Part shown: positions 44,569 through 53,329 of the stretch, in pieces
Numbering within the stretch: the stretch's first letter is position 1
Layout of the letters: every line of letters starts with the position of its first letter
DNA from: CAWKGV01 sp963849305
GTDB lineage: Bacteria > Pseudomonadota > Alphaproteobacteria > Acetobacterales > Acetobacteraceae
Length of the DNA stretch: 64,000 nucleotides
Direction: 5' to 3'
Assembly (NCBI GenBank): GCA_963849305.1
Contig: CAWKGV010000022.1
Coordinates: forward strand, 434,001-498,000
Program-made: the position numbers and the translations under genes
The notes under the pieces: generated by a model
Databases searched by the model: none
What the model was told of the DNA's origin: nothing
What the model saw: only the letters and a program-made list of their open reading frames with translations

Positions 44569-45564
44569 ATGCAGGATCTCAATGACCTTTATTACTTCGC
44601 GCAGGTTGTCGAGCACGGCGGCTTCGCCGCCGCGAGCCGGGCGATCGGCGTCCCGAAGTCGAAGCTCAGCCGACGGGTCACGCTGCTCGAGGAGCGGCTC
44701 GGCGTGCGCCTGATCCAACGCTCGTCGCGGCGCTTCGCGGTTACCGAGATCGGCCGCGAGTACCACGTCCGCTGCGTCGCGATGCTCGTAGAGGCTGAAG
44801 CCGCCGATCAGGTGATCGCGCAGGTTCGTTCCGAGCCGCGCGGTGTCGTACGCCTGAGCTGCCCAGTCGCGCTGCTGTCGTTCCAGTTCGGCGGGCTTCT
44901 CGCGCGTTTCATGGCCGAGAACCCGGGCGTCGAGATCCATCTCGAGAGCACCAACCGCCGCGCCGATGTAATCGCCGAAGGCCTCGATGTCGCGATCCGC
45001 GTCCGCTTTCCGCCACTCGAGCCGACCGAGCTCATGATGCGGCGGCTCGACGAGAGCACCCAGTGCCTCGTGGCCGCTCCCGCGCTGGTCGCGCGACCTC
45101 TCGCGTCGCCCGCCGATCTCGCGGGCCTGCCGAGCCTCGACCTAGGACCCGCGCACCGCGAGCACGGATGGTGCCTCGACCACCCGGACGGGCGGACGGC
45201 GAGCGTGCCCTTCCGGCCGCGGCTGGTCACCGACGACATGGCGGCGCTGCGCGAGGCGGCCCTTGCCGCGGTCGGCACCGTCCAGTTGCCAACCATGATG
45301 GTCTGGAACGACCTCGTAGCTGGTCGCCTAGTGCACGTCCTGCCGGAGTGGCGGCCGCGCAGCGGCATCGTGCATGCCGTCTTTCCGTCGCGGCGCGGCT
45401 TGCTGCCGTCCGTGCGGGCATTGCTGGACTTCCTCGCGCGCGAATGCTCGGCGCAGCGGCGCGCGATCAGTCGGCGAGAACAAGGGCCTGCCGAAGCCGC
45501 ACCGTCGCCGATCGGCGTCGCTGTCGCGATCGATCCGAACGGCTCCGCCCAGCGGTCCATCTAA
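44569..45564 (+). CDS. LysR-family transcriptional regulator
   Basis: 331 residues from ATG 44569. N-terminal winged helix (LYYFAQVVEHGGFAAASRAI, KSKLSRRVTLLEERLGVRLI, TEIGREYHVRC), then a LysR substrate-binding domain. 116 bp from the divergent pirin gene, the usual arrangement of a LysR regulator and its target. The C-terminal ~25 residues (EAAPSPIGVAVAIDP) are unusual for the family. Confidence 0.93.
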   Translation: MQDLNDLYYFAQVVEHGGFAAASRAIGVPKSKLSRRVTLLEERLGVRLIQRSSRRFAVTEIGREYHVRCVAMLVEAEAADQVIAQVRSEPRGVVRLSCPVALLSFQFGGLLARFMAENPGVEIHLESTNRRADVIAEGLDVAIRVRFPPLEPTELMMRRLDESTQCLVAAPALVARPLASPADLAGLPSLDLGPAHREHGWCLDHPDGRTASVPFRPRLVTDDMAALREAALAAVGTVQLPTMMVWNDLVAGRLVHVLPEWRPRSGIVHAVFPSRRGLLPSVRALLDFLARECSAQRRAISRREQGPAEAAPSPIGVAVAIDPNGSAQRSI

Positions 45565-45785
45565 TCCCAGCCGCCACTTTCGAGGCAACGATATCGTTGT
45601 CGTTGCCGGCGGCCCCTGCAAGTAGAGACCGGGTTCCAGACCGCGCCGACACCTCGGCGGTTCAGTTAGCCGGTTCGGGCATGGGCCCGTTGGGCGCGGC
45701 GAGAGCTGTCGCTGCATTCACGCGCGGCTGCATCGCATGGCGGGCCACTAGCGTTGGACCGGTCCACCCCCTATCCCCCACTGCC

Positions 45786-46532
45786 ATGTATTCCATCCAG
45801 GTGGAGAACCTAACCAAACGCTACGGCGACACCCTCGCCGTGGACGCGATCGACTTCGTCGCCCGGCCCGGCGCCACCGTGGGGCTGCTCGGCGGCAACG
45901 GCGCCGGCAAGACCACCACCATCGGCATGTTGCTCGGGCTGCTGATCCCCAGTGCCGGCACCATCCACATCCTCGGCCACGACATGGCGCGCGACCGCTT
46001 CTCCGCCCTCGCGCGGATGAACTTCTCCTCCCCCTACGTCTCGCTGCCGCAGCGGCTCACCGTGGCGCAGAACCTGCGCGTCTATGCTCATCTCTACGGC
46101 ATCAAGCGGACCGAGCAGCGGATCGAAGAACTGGCCGACGAGCTGGACTTGACCGAGTTCCTGCACCGTCCCACCGGCCAGCTCTCGGCCGGGCAGAAGA
46201 CCCGCGTGGCACTCGCCAAGGCGCTGATCAACCGCCCCGCCGTGCTGCTGCTGGACGAACCGACCGCCAGCCTCGACCCCGATACCGGCGACTGGGTGCG
46301 CTCTTGGCTCGAACGCTACCGCGCCGAGAGCGGCTGCACGATCCTGCTCGCCTCGCACAACATGGCCGAGGTGGAGCGGCTGTGTTCCGACGTGTTGATG
46401 CTCAAGCGAGGGCGCATCGTCGATCGCGGCAGTCCGACGGAGCTTCTGGCCCGCTACGGCCGCGAGGACATGGAGGAGGTGTTCCTCGACATCGCCCGCG
46501 ACCGCCGCGCCGCCGCCGAGATGCGCGCATGA
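45786..46532 (+). CDS. ABC exporter ATP-binding protein
   Basis: 248 residues from ATG 45786. Walker A GGNGAGKTTTIGMLLG, signature GQLSAGQKTRVALAKAL, Walker B AVLLLDEPTASLDPDTG, His switch LLASHNMAEV. ABC-2/DrrA-type. ATGA overlap with the permease gene. The 220 bp upstream show no gene. Confidence 0.95.
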   Translation: MYSIQVENLTKRYGDTLAVDAIDFVARPGATVGLLGGNGAGKTTTIGMLLGLLIPSAGTIHILGHDMARDRFSALARMNFSSPYVSLPQRLTVAQNLRVYAHLYGIKRTEQRIEELADELDLTEFLHRPTGQLSAGQKTRVALAKALINRPAVLLLDEPTASLDPDTGDWVRSWLERYRAESGCTILLASHNMAEVERLCSDVLMLKRGRIVDRGSPTELLARYGREDMEEVFLDIARDRRAAAEMRA

Positions 46533-47341
46533 TGGCCTCGCCCGCGCGTCGCATTTGGGCGCTGATGTACCGGCATCTCGCGCTCTATCGCCGCTCCTGG
46601 CCGCGGCTTCTGGAGTTGGCCTATTGGCCGGTGCTGCAAATGCTGATCTGGGGCTTCACCGCGCGCTTCGTCGCCGCGCGCCTGGGCGCGGGCTCGGGCA
46701 CGGCGGCGCTAGCCGGGGCGACGCTGCTGGGCGGCGTGCTGCTATGGGAGGTGGCGCTGCGCAGCCAGATGGGCGTCGCGATCAGCTTCATGGAGGAGAT
46801 GTGGTCGCGCAACCTGGGCCAGCTCTTCGTCTCGCCGCTGCGTCCGTGGGAGCTGGTCGCCGCTCTGATCGGTATGTCGGTCATCCGAATGATGGCCGGC
46901 GTGCTGCCGGCCATCGGCATCGCGTGGCTGCTCTACGCCTACAACCTGTTCGCGCTGGGTCCGGTACTGGTGCTGTTCTTCGCCAATCTGATGATCATGG
47001 GTTGGTGGGTGGCGCTGGGGGTCGTGTCGTTGGTGTTGCGCCACGGCACCGGGGCCGAGGCGCTGGCCTGGTCCCTGTTGTTCGGGCTGACGCCGTTCTC
47101 GGCGGTGTTCTATCCGGTCGCGGTGTTGCCGGAGGTCATGCAGGTGATCGCCTGGGCGATCCCGGCCTCGCACGTGTTCGAGGGAATGCGTGCCGCGCTC
47201 ATGCACGGCGTCGTGCGCTGGGACCACATGGCCGCCGCCTTCGCGCTCAATGCCGCCTGGACCGCCGCCGCCGGGCTGCTGTTCGGCCGCCAGTTCCGCC
47301 AGGCCCGCCTGCGCGGCGCGCTGCTCAGCATCGGGGAATAG
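46529..47341 (+). CDS. ABC-2 type permease
   Basis: 270 residues, about six membrane helices (for example LLELAYWPVLQMLIWGF, VLVLFFANLMIMGWWVAL). ABC-2 motif region AVFYPVAVLPEVMQVIAWAI, PASHVFEGMRAALMHG is the NodJ/DrrB-type signature. Forms an exporter with the upstream ATPase; cargo could be a lipid, polysaccharide or drug. Confidence 0.93.
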   Translation: MMASPARRIWALMYRHLALYRRSWPRLLELAYWPVLQMLIWGFTARFVAARLGAGSGTAALAGATLLGGVLLWEVALRSQMGVAISFMEEMWSRNLGQLFVSPLRPWELVAALIGMSVIRMMAGVLPAIGIAWLLYAYNLFALGPVLVLFFANLMIMGWWVALGVVSLVLRHGTGAEALAWSLLFGLTPFSAVFYPVAVLPEVMQVIAWAIPASHVFEGMRAALMHGVVRWDHMAAAFALNAAWTAAAGLLFGRQFRQARLRGALLSIGE

Positions 47342-47351
47342 CGCACGCGAC

Positions 47352-47978
47352 ATGAGCAACGCCATCACCAGTTTCTGGCTGATCCGCCACGCGATCGTGG
47401 AGGAGAATGCGCGCCTGATCCTCTACGGCACGCTCGATGTCGAGCTGTGCCCGGCCAGCCTGTTAGAACAGACGCCGGCCTATCGCGCCCTGGCCCGCCG
47501 CCTGCCGCGTCCCGCCAGTTGGATCGTCACCCCGCTTTCGCGTACTGACCGCACCGCCGAGGCGATCTTCGCCGCCGGTTATCCGCGCGCGCCGCTCCGG
47601 GTCGAGCCCGACCTGATCGAGCAGCACCTTGGCGAGTGGCAGGGCCTGGCCCATGCCGACCTACCCGCGCGCCTCACCATGCCGGCGCACGCGTTCTGGC
47701 CACTGGCGGCCGACGAGCGTCCGCCCGGAGGTGAGTCCGTGGCCGAGGTCATCGTCCGCGTCGGCGCCGTGCTGGAGCGGCTCGTCACGACCGATGCCGG
47801 CCGGGATATCGTGGTCGTCGGCCATGGCGGCGCGATCCGCGCGGCGGTGGCGCACGCGCTGCGCATCGGAGCGGACAATGCCCTCCATCTCGCGGTGCAA
47901 AACCTGTCGCTCACCCGGTTGGAGCGGCACCGCGACGGCTGGCGCGTGGTCTGCGTCAACGAGCTGGCGGGCTACTGA
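47352..47978 (+). CDS. Histidine phosphatase family protein
   Basis: 208 residues. Phosphoglycerate-mutase-like motif FWLIRHAIVEEN (RHG becomes RHA), the second conserved Arg in TPLSRTDRTAEAIF, EQHLGEWQG, and the C-terminal His in VVVGHGGAIRAAVAHAL. Similar to CobC/alpha-ribazole-phosphatase-type enzymes, but no cobalamin genes are near. Follows the ABC exporter by 10 bp. Confidence 0.88.
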   Translation: MSNAITSFWLIRHAIVEENARLILYGTLDVELCPASLLEQTPAYRALARRLPRPASWIVTPLSRTDRTAEAIFAAGYPRAPLRVEPDLIEQHLGEWQGLAHADLPARLTMPAHAFWPLAADERPPGGESVAEVIVRVGAVLERLVTTDAGRDIVVVGHGGAIRAAVAHALRIGADNALHLAVQNLSLTRLERHRDGWRVVCVNELAGY

Positions 47979-48037
47979 CCTCACCACGGTTTGGCGACTC
48001 GACGGCCGGTGCTAAGGGCGCCCAGGAGATCAAAGTG

Positions 48038-48925
48038 ATGAAACGCATCCTGCTTGCCGCGATCCTGCTTCTCGTGCCCGCGCTCGCGCGCGCGCAACAA
48101 GAGGAGCAGGCGCTGGTCGATCGTTCCGCGCTGTCGTTACAGGAGATGATGACGCAGCAGGTGTCGGACGGCCCCCTCGCCCTGCTGCAACGCTCGCGCG
48201 CCGTGCTGATATGCCCGCGCGTCTTGAAGGCGGGCTTCATGTTCGCCGGTGGTGGGGGGAATTGCGCGCTGCTGGCCCGCGCGGGCAACGGCACCTGGTC
48301 GTACCCGGCCTTCTACACCATCGCCAGCGTCAGTTTCGGGTTGCAGATCGGGTTGCAGGACAGTTCGCTCACCATGATGATCCTGACCGAGCGCGGGCTG
48401 AACGCGGTCATGAACAGCCAGTTCAAGATCGGCGCGGATGCCTCGATCGCGGTGGCCACGATCGGCGCCGGCGTGCAGGGGGCGCTTTCGCTCGCGATCG
48501 GCGCCGACCTCGTGGCCTTTTCCTCCACCCGCGGCGCCTTCGTCGGCATCTCGCTCGAAGGCAGCTTGCTGAACTCGCGGGTCGGCATGAACCAAGCCTA
48601 TTACGGCCGGGCGATCGATGCGCGACAGATCGTGGTCGATATGCAAGGCGCGAACCCCGGCGCGGACCCGCTGCGCGGGCTGCTGACCCGCTATGGCGCG
48701 CCGAATTACCGCCCACCGGCGCCCGGTCTTCCGGCGGGCGCCTACCCGGCGGCCGCCTATCAGCCTTCTGGCGCGCTGCCCCGGCCGGCGCCTGCCTATC
48801 CGACCGGCTACGCCCCGTCCTATCCGCCGGGCTATGCGCCGCCGCCCGCGTACCCGCCAAGCGAAACCTCCGCCATCGCGCCGAGCGCGCCGGTGGAGCA
48901 GCAGAGCCTGCCCCCGCCGCGCTGA
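48038..48925 (+). CDS. SYLF/YSC84-domain lipid-binding protein
   Basis: 295 residues. Signal peptide (RILLAAILLLVPALARAQ), then a SYLF domain: SRAVLICPRVLKAGFMFAGG, GNGTWSYPAFYTIASVSFGL, LQDSSLTMMILTERGLNAVM, STRGAFVGISLEGSLLN. A C-terminal Pro/Tyr/Ala-rich tail of about 75 residues follows, likely unstructured. The SYLF domain binds phosphoinositides in eukaryotes; bacterial role unclear, probably envelope-associated. Confidence 0.9.
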   Translation: MKRILLAAILLLVPALARAQQEEQALVDRSALSLQEMMTQQVSDGPLALLQRSRAVLICPRVLKAGFMFAGGGGNCALLARAGNGTWSYPAFYTIASVSFGLQIGLQDSSLTMMILTERGLNAVMNSQFKIGADASIAVATIGAGVQGALSLAIGADLVAFSSTRGAFVGISLEGSLLNSRVGMNQAYYGRAIDARQIVVDMQGANPGADPLRGLLTRYGAPNYRPPAPGLPAGAYPAAAYQPSGALPRPAPAYPTGYAPSYPPGYAPPPAYPPSETSAIAPSAPVEQQSLPPPR

Positions 48926-48970
48926 GCGGGGGCGGCTTCCGCCGTCCGCGCCCATTGGCTAGGGTGCGGC

Positions 48971-49456
48971 ATGGCGAAGCCGGTACCCTTCTGGAAGACC
49001 AAGTCGCTGGAGGCGATGACCGCCGAGGAGTGGGAGTCGCTCTGCGACGGTTGCGGGCGTTGCTGCCTGCACAAGCTGCGTGACGACGACACCAGTGCGC
49101 TGTCTTTCACCAACGTCGCCTGCCACCTGCTCGATCTCGGCACCTGCCGCTGCAAGGACTACCGGCACCGGCACCGGCGGGTACCGGATTGCGTGGCCCT
49201 TACTCCGGCCACGGTGCGCGAGGTGGACTGGCTGCCGCCCTCCTGCGCCTATCGTCGGGTTGCCGAGGGCAAGGGCCTTGCCTGGTGGCATCCGTTGGTT
49301 TCAGGCGATCCGGAAACGGTCCATGCGGCTGGCATCTCGGTGCGTGGCCGCGCCGTCAGCGAGCGACAGGCGGGCCCGCTTGAGCACCAGATCGTCGATT
49401 GGCCAGGCAAGACGCCGCGCGCGCGGCGCGCGAAGGAGACCCCGGATGCTGACTGA
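48971..49456 (+). CDS. YcgN-family cysteine cluster protein
   Basis: 161 residues, UPF0260/YcgN type. Cys clusters CDGCGRCCLHKL, ACHLLDLGTCRCKDY and SCAYRRVAEG, with family segments FWKTKSLEAMTAEEWESLCD and LAWWHPLVSGDPETVHAAGI. Possibly metal or Fe-S binding. Overlaps the next start by 11 bases. Confidence 0.92.
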   Translation: MAKPVPFWKTKSLEAMTAEEWESLCDGCGRCCLHKLRDDDTSALSFTNVACHLLDLGTCRCKDYRHRHRRVPDCVALTPATVREVDWLPPSCAYRRVAEGKGLAWWHPLVSGDPETVHAAGISVRGRAVSERQAGPLEHQIVDWPGKTPRARRAKETPDAD

Positions 49457-50366
49457 CGCCCTATTCGGCGGCGTCAACGCCGCCGTGCTGACGCCGATGA
49501 ACGACGATCTCTCGGTCGATCTCGAGCGCATGGCGGCGCATTGCCGCTGGCTGTTGGCGAACGGCTGCGACGGGCTCGGCGTCCTCGGCACCACCGGCGA
49601 GGCGAACAGCCTTGGCATTTCCGAGCGCATCGCGGCGCTGGAGGGCCTGATCGCGCGCGGCGTGCCGGCGGCGAAGCTGCTGCCGGGGACCGGCACCACG
49701 GCGCTTACCGACACCGTGCTGCTGACCAGGCGGGCGGCTGAGTTGGGCTGCCGCGGGGCGCTGCTGCTGCCGCCGTTCTACTACAAGAACCCGTCCGACG
49801 ATGGGCTGTTCGCGTATTTCAGCGAGGTGGTCCAGGGTACCGGCGGCGATATCAAGCTCTACCTTTACCACTTCCCGCAGCAGGCGGTGGTGGGGTTCGG
49901 GCTGGCGCTGGTCGGCCGCCTGATTCGTGCGTTTCCCAGCGTGGTGAAGGGCGTCAAGGACAGCAGCGGCGATTTCGCCAACGGCCGCGCTTATGCCGAG
50001 CACTACGCCAAGGACGGGTTTGAGGTGTACGCGGGCGACGACAGCCTGCTGCTCCCGCTGCTGGCGGTGGGCGGTGCTGGGTGCATCACCGCCGCCTCGA
50101 ACGTTAATTGCGCTATCGGCGCGCGGGTCTATGCGAACTGGGACAATGCCGCCGGCGAGGAGGCGCAGGCGACGTTGACCGCGACGCGACGGGCGGTGAC
50201 GTCGGTGCCGCTGATCCCCGGCCTCAAATCGCTGGTCGCGCGCCACACAGGCGATGCGCGCTGGACCAATATCCGCCCGCCGCATCTGAAACTCACGGCC
50301 GAACAGGAGGCGACGGTCTTTGCCGCGTTCGATGCGTGTGGGGTGCGGCTGGCGGAGGCAGCTTAG
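49446..50366 (+). CDS. Dihydrodipicolinate synthase family aldolase
   Basis: 306 residues from ATG 49446. DapA/NAL fold: VLTPMNDDLSVDLERMAAHC, LGTTGEANSL, LLPPFYYKNPSDDGLFAYF, the catalytic Tyr in LYLYHFPQ and Schiff-base Lys in VVKGVKDSSGDFANGRAY. The AAELGCRGALLLPPFYY form suggests a catabolic aldolase rather than lysine biosynthesis, but this is only inferred. Convergent with the BenM-like gene. Confidence 0.9.
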   Translation: MLTDALFGGVNAAVLTPMNDDLSVDLERMAAHCRWLLANGCDGLGVLGTTGEANSLGISERIAALEGLIARGVPAAKLLPGTGTTALTDTVLLTRRAAELGCRGALLLPPFYYKNPSDDGLFAYFSEVVQGTGGDIKLYLYHFPQQAVVGFGLALVGRLIRAFPSVVKGVKDSSGDFANGRAYAEHYAKDGFEVYAGDDSLLLPLLAVGGAGCITAASNVNCAIGARVYANWDNAAGEEAQATLTATRRAVTSVPLIPGLKSLVARHTGDARWTNIRPPHLKLTAEQEATVFAAFDACGVRLAEAA

Positions 50367-50400
50367 CGGCAATGGTGCCTGCAGGCTGCGCCGCGGATCG

Positions 50401-51309
50401 TCAGGCCCCGAACGTGATGCCCTCCTTGCGGTACATCTCGCGGATCAGCCTGAGAATGAGCGCGATCTCCGGTGACTTGTCGCCCGTGCGGCTGCTCATG
50501 ATGACGGGCGAGACGGCCTTCTCCTCGTCGAGTGGCCGGTAGCTCACGTTATCGCGCCGCAGGCGTTCGACGGAGGCCGGAACCAAGCAGACCCCGGTCT
50601 CCGCGGCCACTAAGCCGAGCGCCGTTTGGAGCTCCCGAACCTCGTGCAACGCGGGCGGTTTCAGTCCGCGATCGCGGTAGAGCGCGAGCACCTGGTCCGC
50701 GTAGCTCGGGCGCGGTGCCTTCGGATAGAGGATTAGCGGCTCGTCGCGAAGGTCATCCAGCCGCAGTGGTCCGAGGCGCTTGAGGAGCCTGTGCTTGGAA
50801 GATAGAGCAGCGCAGAGCTTCTCGTTGCGCAGCAGCAGGCGGTCCACCGCGGGATCATCCAGCGGGATGCGACCGAAGCCGACGTTGATCCGCCCCTCCT
50901 TCAGCGCCGTGATCTGCTCGAGGCTAGTGAGTTCGAGCAATGTAAGCTCGACGCGCGGGCGGGCGGCGCGGTAGCGCCGGATTACCTCGGGCAGATAGCC
51001 GTAGAGTGTCGAGGCGACGAAGCCGATGCTGAAGTGTGGCCGCTCCGCGTCATGCAGGCGGCGCGTCATCGCCTTGATCTCCTCGATACGCTCCAGCACC
51101 TGCACGGTCTGCTCGTATAGCAGCCGGCCGGCGTCGGTGAGGCGCAGTGGGCGGCTGCCGCGCTCGATGAGTCCGACCCCTAGCTCGCCCTCCAAGTTCT
51201 GGATCTGGCGGCTGAGCGGCGGCTGGGCGATGCGCAGCTTCTCCGCCGCGCGGGTGAAGTTCCGCTCACGCGCGACCGCCGCGAAATAGCGAAGCTGCCG
51301 CAATTCCAT
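50401..51309 (-). CDS. benM: LysR-family regulator, BenM/CatM-like
   Basis: 302 residues. Helix-turn-helix ELRQLRYFAAVARERNFTRA, RIAQPPLSRQIQNLEGELGV. Effector domain includes FSIGFVASTLYGYLPEVIRR and NVGFGRIPLDDPAVDRLL, closely like BenM/CatM/CatR, which respond to benzoate and muconate. Its start lies 3 bases from an ATAC-N7-GTAT box and divergent from benA, so it should activate benABCD-catAB. The gene symbol is by context; CatR is equally possible. Confidence 0.88.
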   Translation of the reverse strand: MELRQLRYFAAVARERNFTRAAEKLRIAQPPLSRQIQNLEGELGVGLIERGSRPLRLTDAGRLLYEQTVQVLERIEEIKAMTRRLHDAERPHFSIGFVASTLYGYLPEVIRRYRAARPRVELTLLELTSLEQITALKEGRINVGFGRIPLDDPAVDRLLLRNEKLCAALSSKHRLLKRLGPLRLDDLRDEPLILYPKAPRPSYADQVLALYRDRGLKPPALHEVRELQTALGLVAAETGVCLVPASVERLRRDNVSYRPLDEEKAVSPVIMSSRTGDKSPEIALILRLIREMYRKEGITFGA

Positions 51310-51312
51310 ACC

Positions 51313-51327
51313 ATACCTTTCGGGTAT
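51313..51327 (+). promoter_or_regulatory. BenM/CatM-type operator ATAC-N7-GTAT
   Basis: ATACCTTTCGGGTAT matches the known BenM/CatM recognition pattern exactly. It is 4-18 bases upstream of the regulator start codon and about 80 bases upstream of benA. A second dyad, TAGTC-TTG-GACTA, lies at 51342-51354. Confidence 0.8.
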
Positions 51328-51404
51328 GCTTGCGACCCATTTAGTCTTGGACTACCGGAAACGCAAAGCGCAGTTTGCGGCAATCAAGAACGGAGGAGGC
51401 AGCA

Positions 51405-52754
51405 ATGCTCGACAGCGTCCAGACCAGGATCGAGACCGCGGTGGAGGACGAGCCCGGCAAGGGCATTTACCGGGTCGCCCGCGACATCTTCACCGACACC
51501 GAGATCTTCGAACTGGAGATGAAATACATCTTCGAGGGCAACTGGATCTATCTCGCGCACGAGACCCAGATCCCGAACAAGAACGACTATTTCACCACCT
51601 ACATGGGCCGCCAGCCCATCTTCATCGCCCGCAACCGCAACGGCGAACTCAGCGCCTTCATCAACGCGTGCAGCCATCGCGGCGCCATGCTGTGCCGGCA
51701 CAAGCGCGCCAACAAGGCCACCTACACCTGCCCCTTCCACGGCTGGACCTTCAACAACTCCGGCAAGCTCTTGAAGGTGAAGGACCCGCAAGGCGCCGGC
51801 TATCCCGAGAACTTCAACAAGGACGGCAGCCACGACCTGACTAAAGTGCCCCGCTTCGAGAACTATCGCGGCTTCCTGTTCGGCAGCCTCAACCCCGATG
51901 TGGCGCCGCTGACCGAATATCTCGGCGAAGCCACGAAAATCATCGACATGATCGTTGACCAGTCCCCGGAGGGGCTGGAGGTGCTGCGCGGCTCGTCAAC
52001 CTACGTGTATGACGGCAATTGGAAGCTGCAAACCGAGAACGGCGCCGACGGCTACCACGTGAGCGCGGTGCATTGGAATTACGCCGCCACGACCGGCCGA
52101 CGCAAGGAATCCGAGCAGGTGGACAACGTCCGCGCCATGAGCGCGGGGGGTTGGGCCAAGCAGGGCGGCGGCTTCTACTCCTTCGAGAATGGTCATCTTC
52201 TGCTCTGGACCAACTGGGAGAACCCGGAGGACAAGCCGAACTGGGAGCGGCGGGAGGAACTGACCGCGCAGTATGGCCAGGCGCGCGCCGACTGGATGGT
52301 GCAGCGGTCGCGCAATCTCTGCCTCTATCCGAACGTCTATTTGATGGACCAGTTCAGCTCGCAAATCCGCCACTACCGGCCGCTCGCCGTCGATAAGACG
52401 GAAGTCACGATTTATTGCATAGCCCCGAAGAGCGAGAGCGCGGAGGCACGGGCGCGACGCATCCGGCAGTACGAGGACTTCTTCAACGCCAGCGGTATGG
52501 CGACGCCCGACGACTTGGAGGAGTTTCGCGCCTGCCAATTCTCCTATCTGGGCCGCAATGCGCGCTGGAACGACGTGTCGCGCGGCGCGGTCCATTGGAT
52601 TAACGGTTCCGACGAGGCAGCCGAGGCGATCGGCATGAAGCCGCTGATGAGCGGGGTGCGCACCGAGGACGAAGGGCTGTTCGTCGTTCAGCACAAGCAT
52701 TGGCAAGACGTCATGCACCGTGCCGTTGCCGCCGAAACGAATCGGAAAGGCTGA
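51405..52754 (+). CDS. benA: Benzoate 1,2-dioxygenase large subunit
   Basis: 449 residues from ATG 51405 (GGAGGAGG ahead). Rieske centre: CSHRGAMLCRH and CPFHGW. Catalytic iron site: ENGADGYHVSAVHWNYA with two His, and Asp further on. Ring-hydroxylating alpha subunit converting benzoate to its 1,2-cis-diol with BenB and BenC. First gene of the ben-cat operon. Confidence 0.96.
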   Translation: MLDSVQTRIETAVEDEPGKGIYRVARDIFTDTEIFELEMKYIFEGNWIYLAHETQIPNKNDYFTTYMGRQPIFIARNRNGELSAFINACSHRGAMLCRHKRANKATYTCPFHGWTFNNSGKLLKVKDPQGAGYPENFNKDGSHDLTKVPRFENYRGFLFGSLNPDVAPLTEYLGEATKIIDMIVDQSPEGLEVLRGSSTYVYDGNWKLQTENGADGYHVSAVHWNYAATTGRRKESEQVDNVRAMSAGGWAKQGGGFYSFENGHLLLWTNWENPEDKPNWERREELTAQYGQARADWMVQRSRNLCLYPNVYLMDQFSSQIRHYRPLAVDKTEVTIYCIAPKSESAEARARRIRQYEDFFNASGMATPDDLEEFRACQFSYLGRNARWNDVSRGAVHWINGSDEAAEAIGMKPLMSGVRTEDEGLFVVQHKHWQDVMHRAVAAETNRKG

Positions 52755-52768
52755 GAGGAAACAGGATC

Positions 52769-53296
52769 ATGTCCACCACGCTTGACAACGCCACGGCCGC
52801 GACGGCGGCGCTCTCGCTCGAAGACGTGACGCAGTTCCTCTACCGCGAGGCCCGCTTCCTCGATGACAAGGAGTGGGAGAACTGGCTTGCGCTCTACGCG
52901 CCGGACGTGGAGTTCTGGATGCCCGCTTGGGACGATGATGACCGCCTCACGGAGGACCCGCAGACCGAAATCTCCCTTATCTGGTACGGCCACAAGGGCG
53001 GCCTGGAAGACCGGGTGTTCCGCATCAAGACCGAGCGCTCCAGCGCCACCAGCCTGCCGGAGCCCCGCACCTCGCACAACATCAGCAACGTTGAGGTATT
53101 GGCGCAGGAAAAAGGCGAATGCCGGCTGCGCTTCAACTGGGTGACGTTCAGCTATCGCTACAAGACCACCGACACCTATTTCGGCACCTCCTTCTACACG
53201 CTCGATACCAGCGGCCCGCGGCCGCTCATCAGGCGCAAGAAGGTGATCCTGAAGAATGACTACATTCACCACGTCGTGGACGTCTATCACATCTGA
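52769..53296 (+). CDS. benB: Benzoate 1,2-dioxygenase small subunit
   Basis: 175 residues, cone-fold beta subunit: FLYREARFLDDKEWENWLAL, VEFWMPAWDDDDRLTEDPQT, EISLIWYGHKGGLEDRVFRI, and the C-terminal KKVILKNDYIHHVVDVYHI. Structural partner of BenA. 14 bp after benA. Confidence 0.97.
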   Translation: MSTTLDNATAATAALSLEDVTQFLYREARFLDDKEWENWLALYAPDVEFWMPAWDDDDRLTEDPQTEISLIWYGHKGGLEDRVFRIKTERSSATSLPEPRTSHNISNVEVLAQEKGECRLRFNWVTFSYRYKTTDTYFGTSFYTLDTSGPRPLIRRKKVILKNDYIHHVVDVYHI

Positions 53297-53329
53297 ACCG
53301 GGCGCGACGGGAGGGAAAGGAGGCAGATC

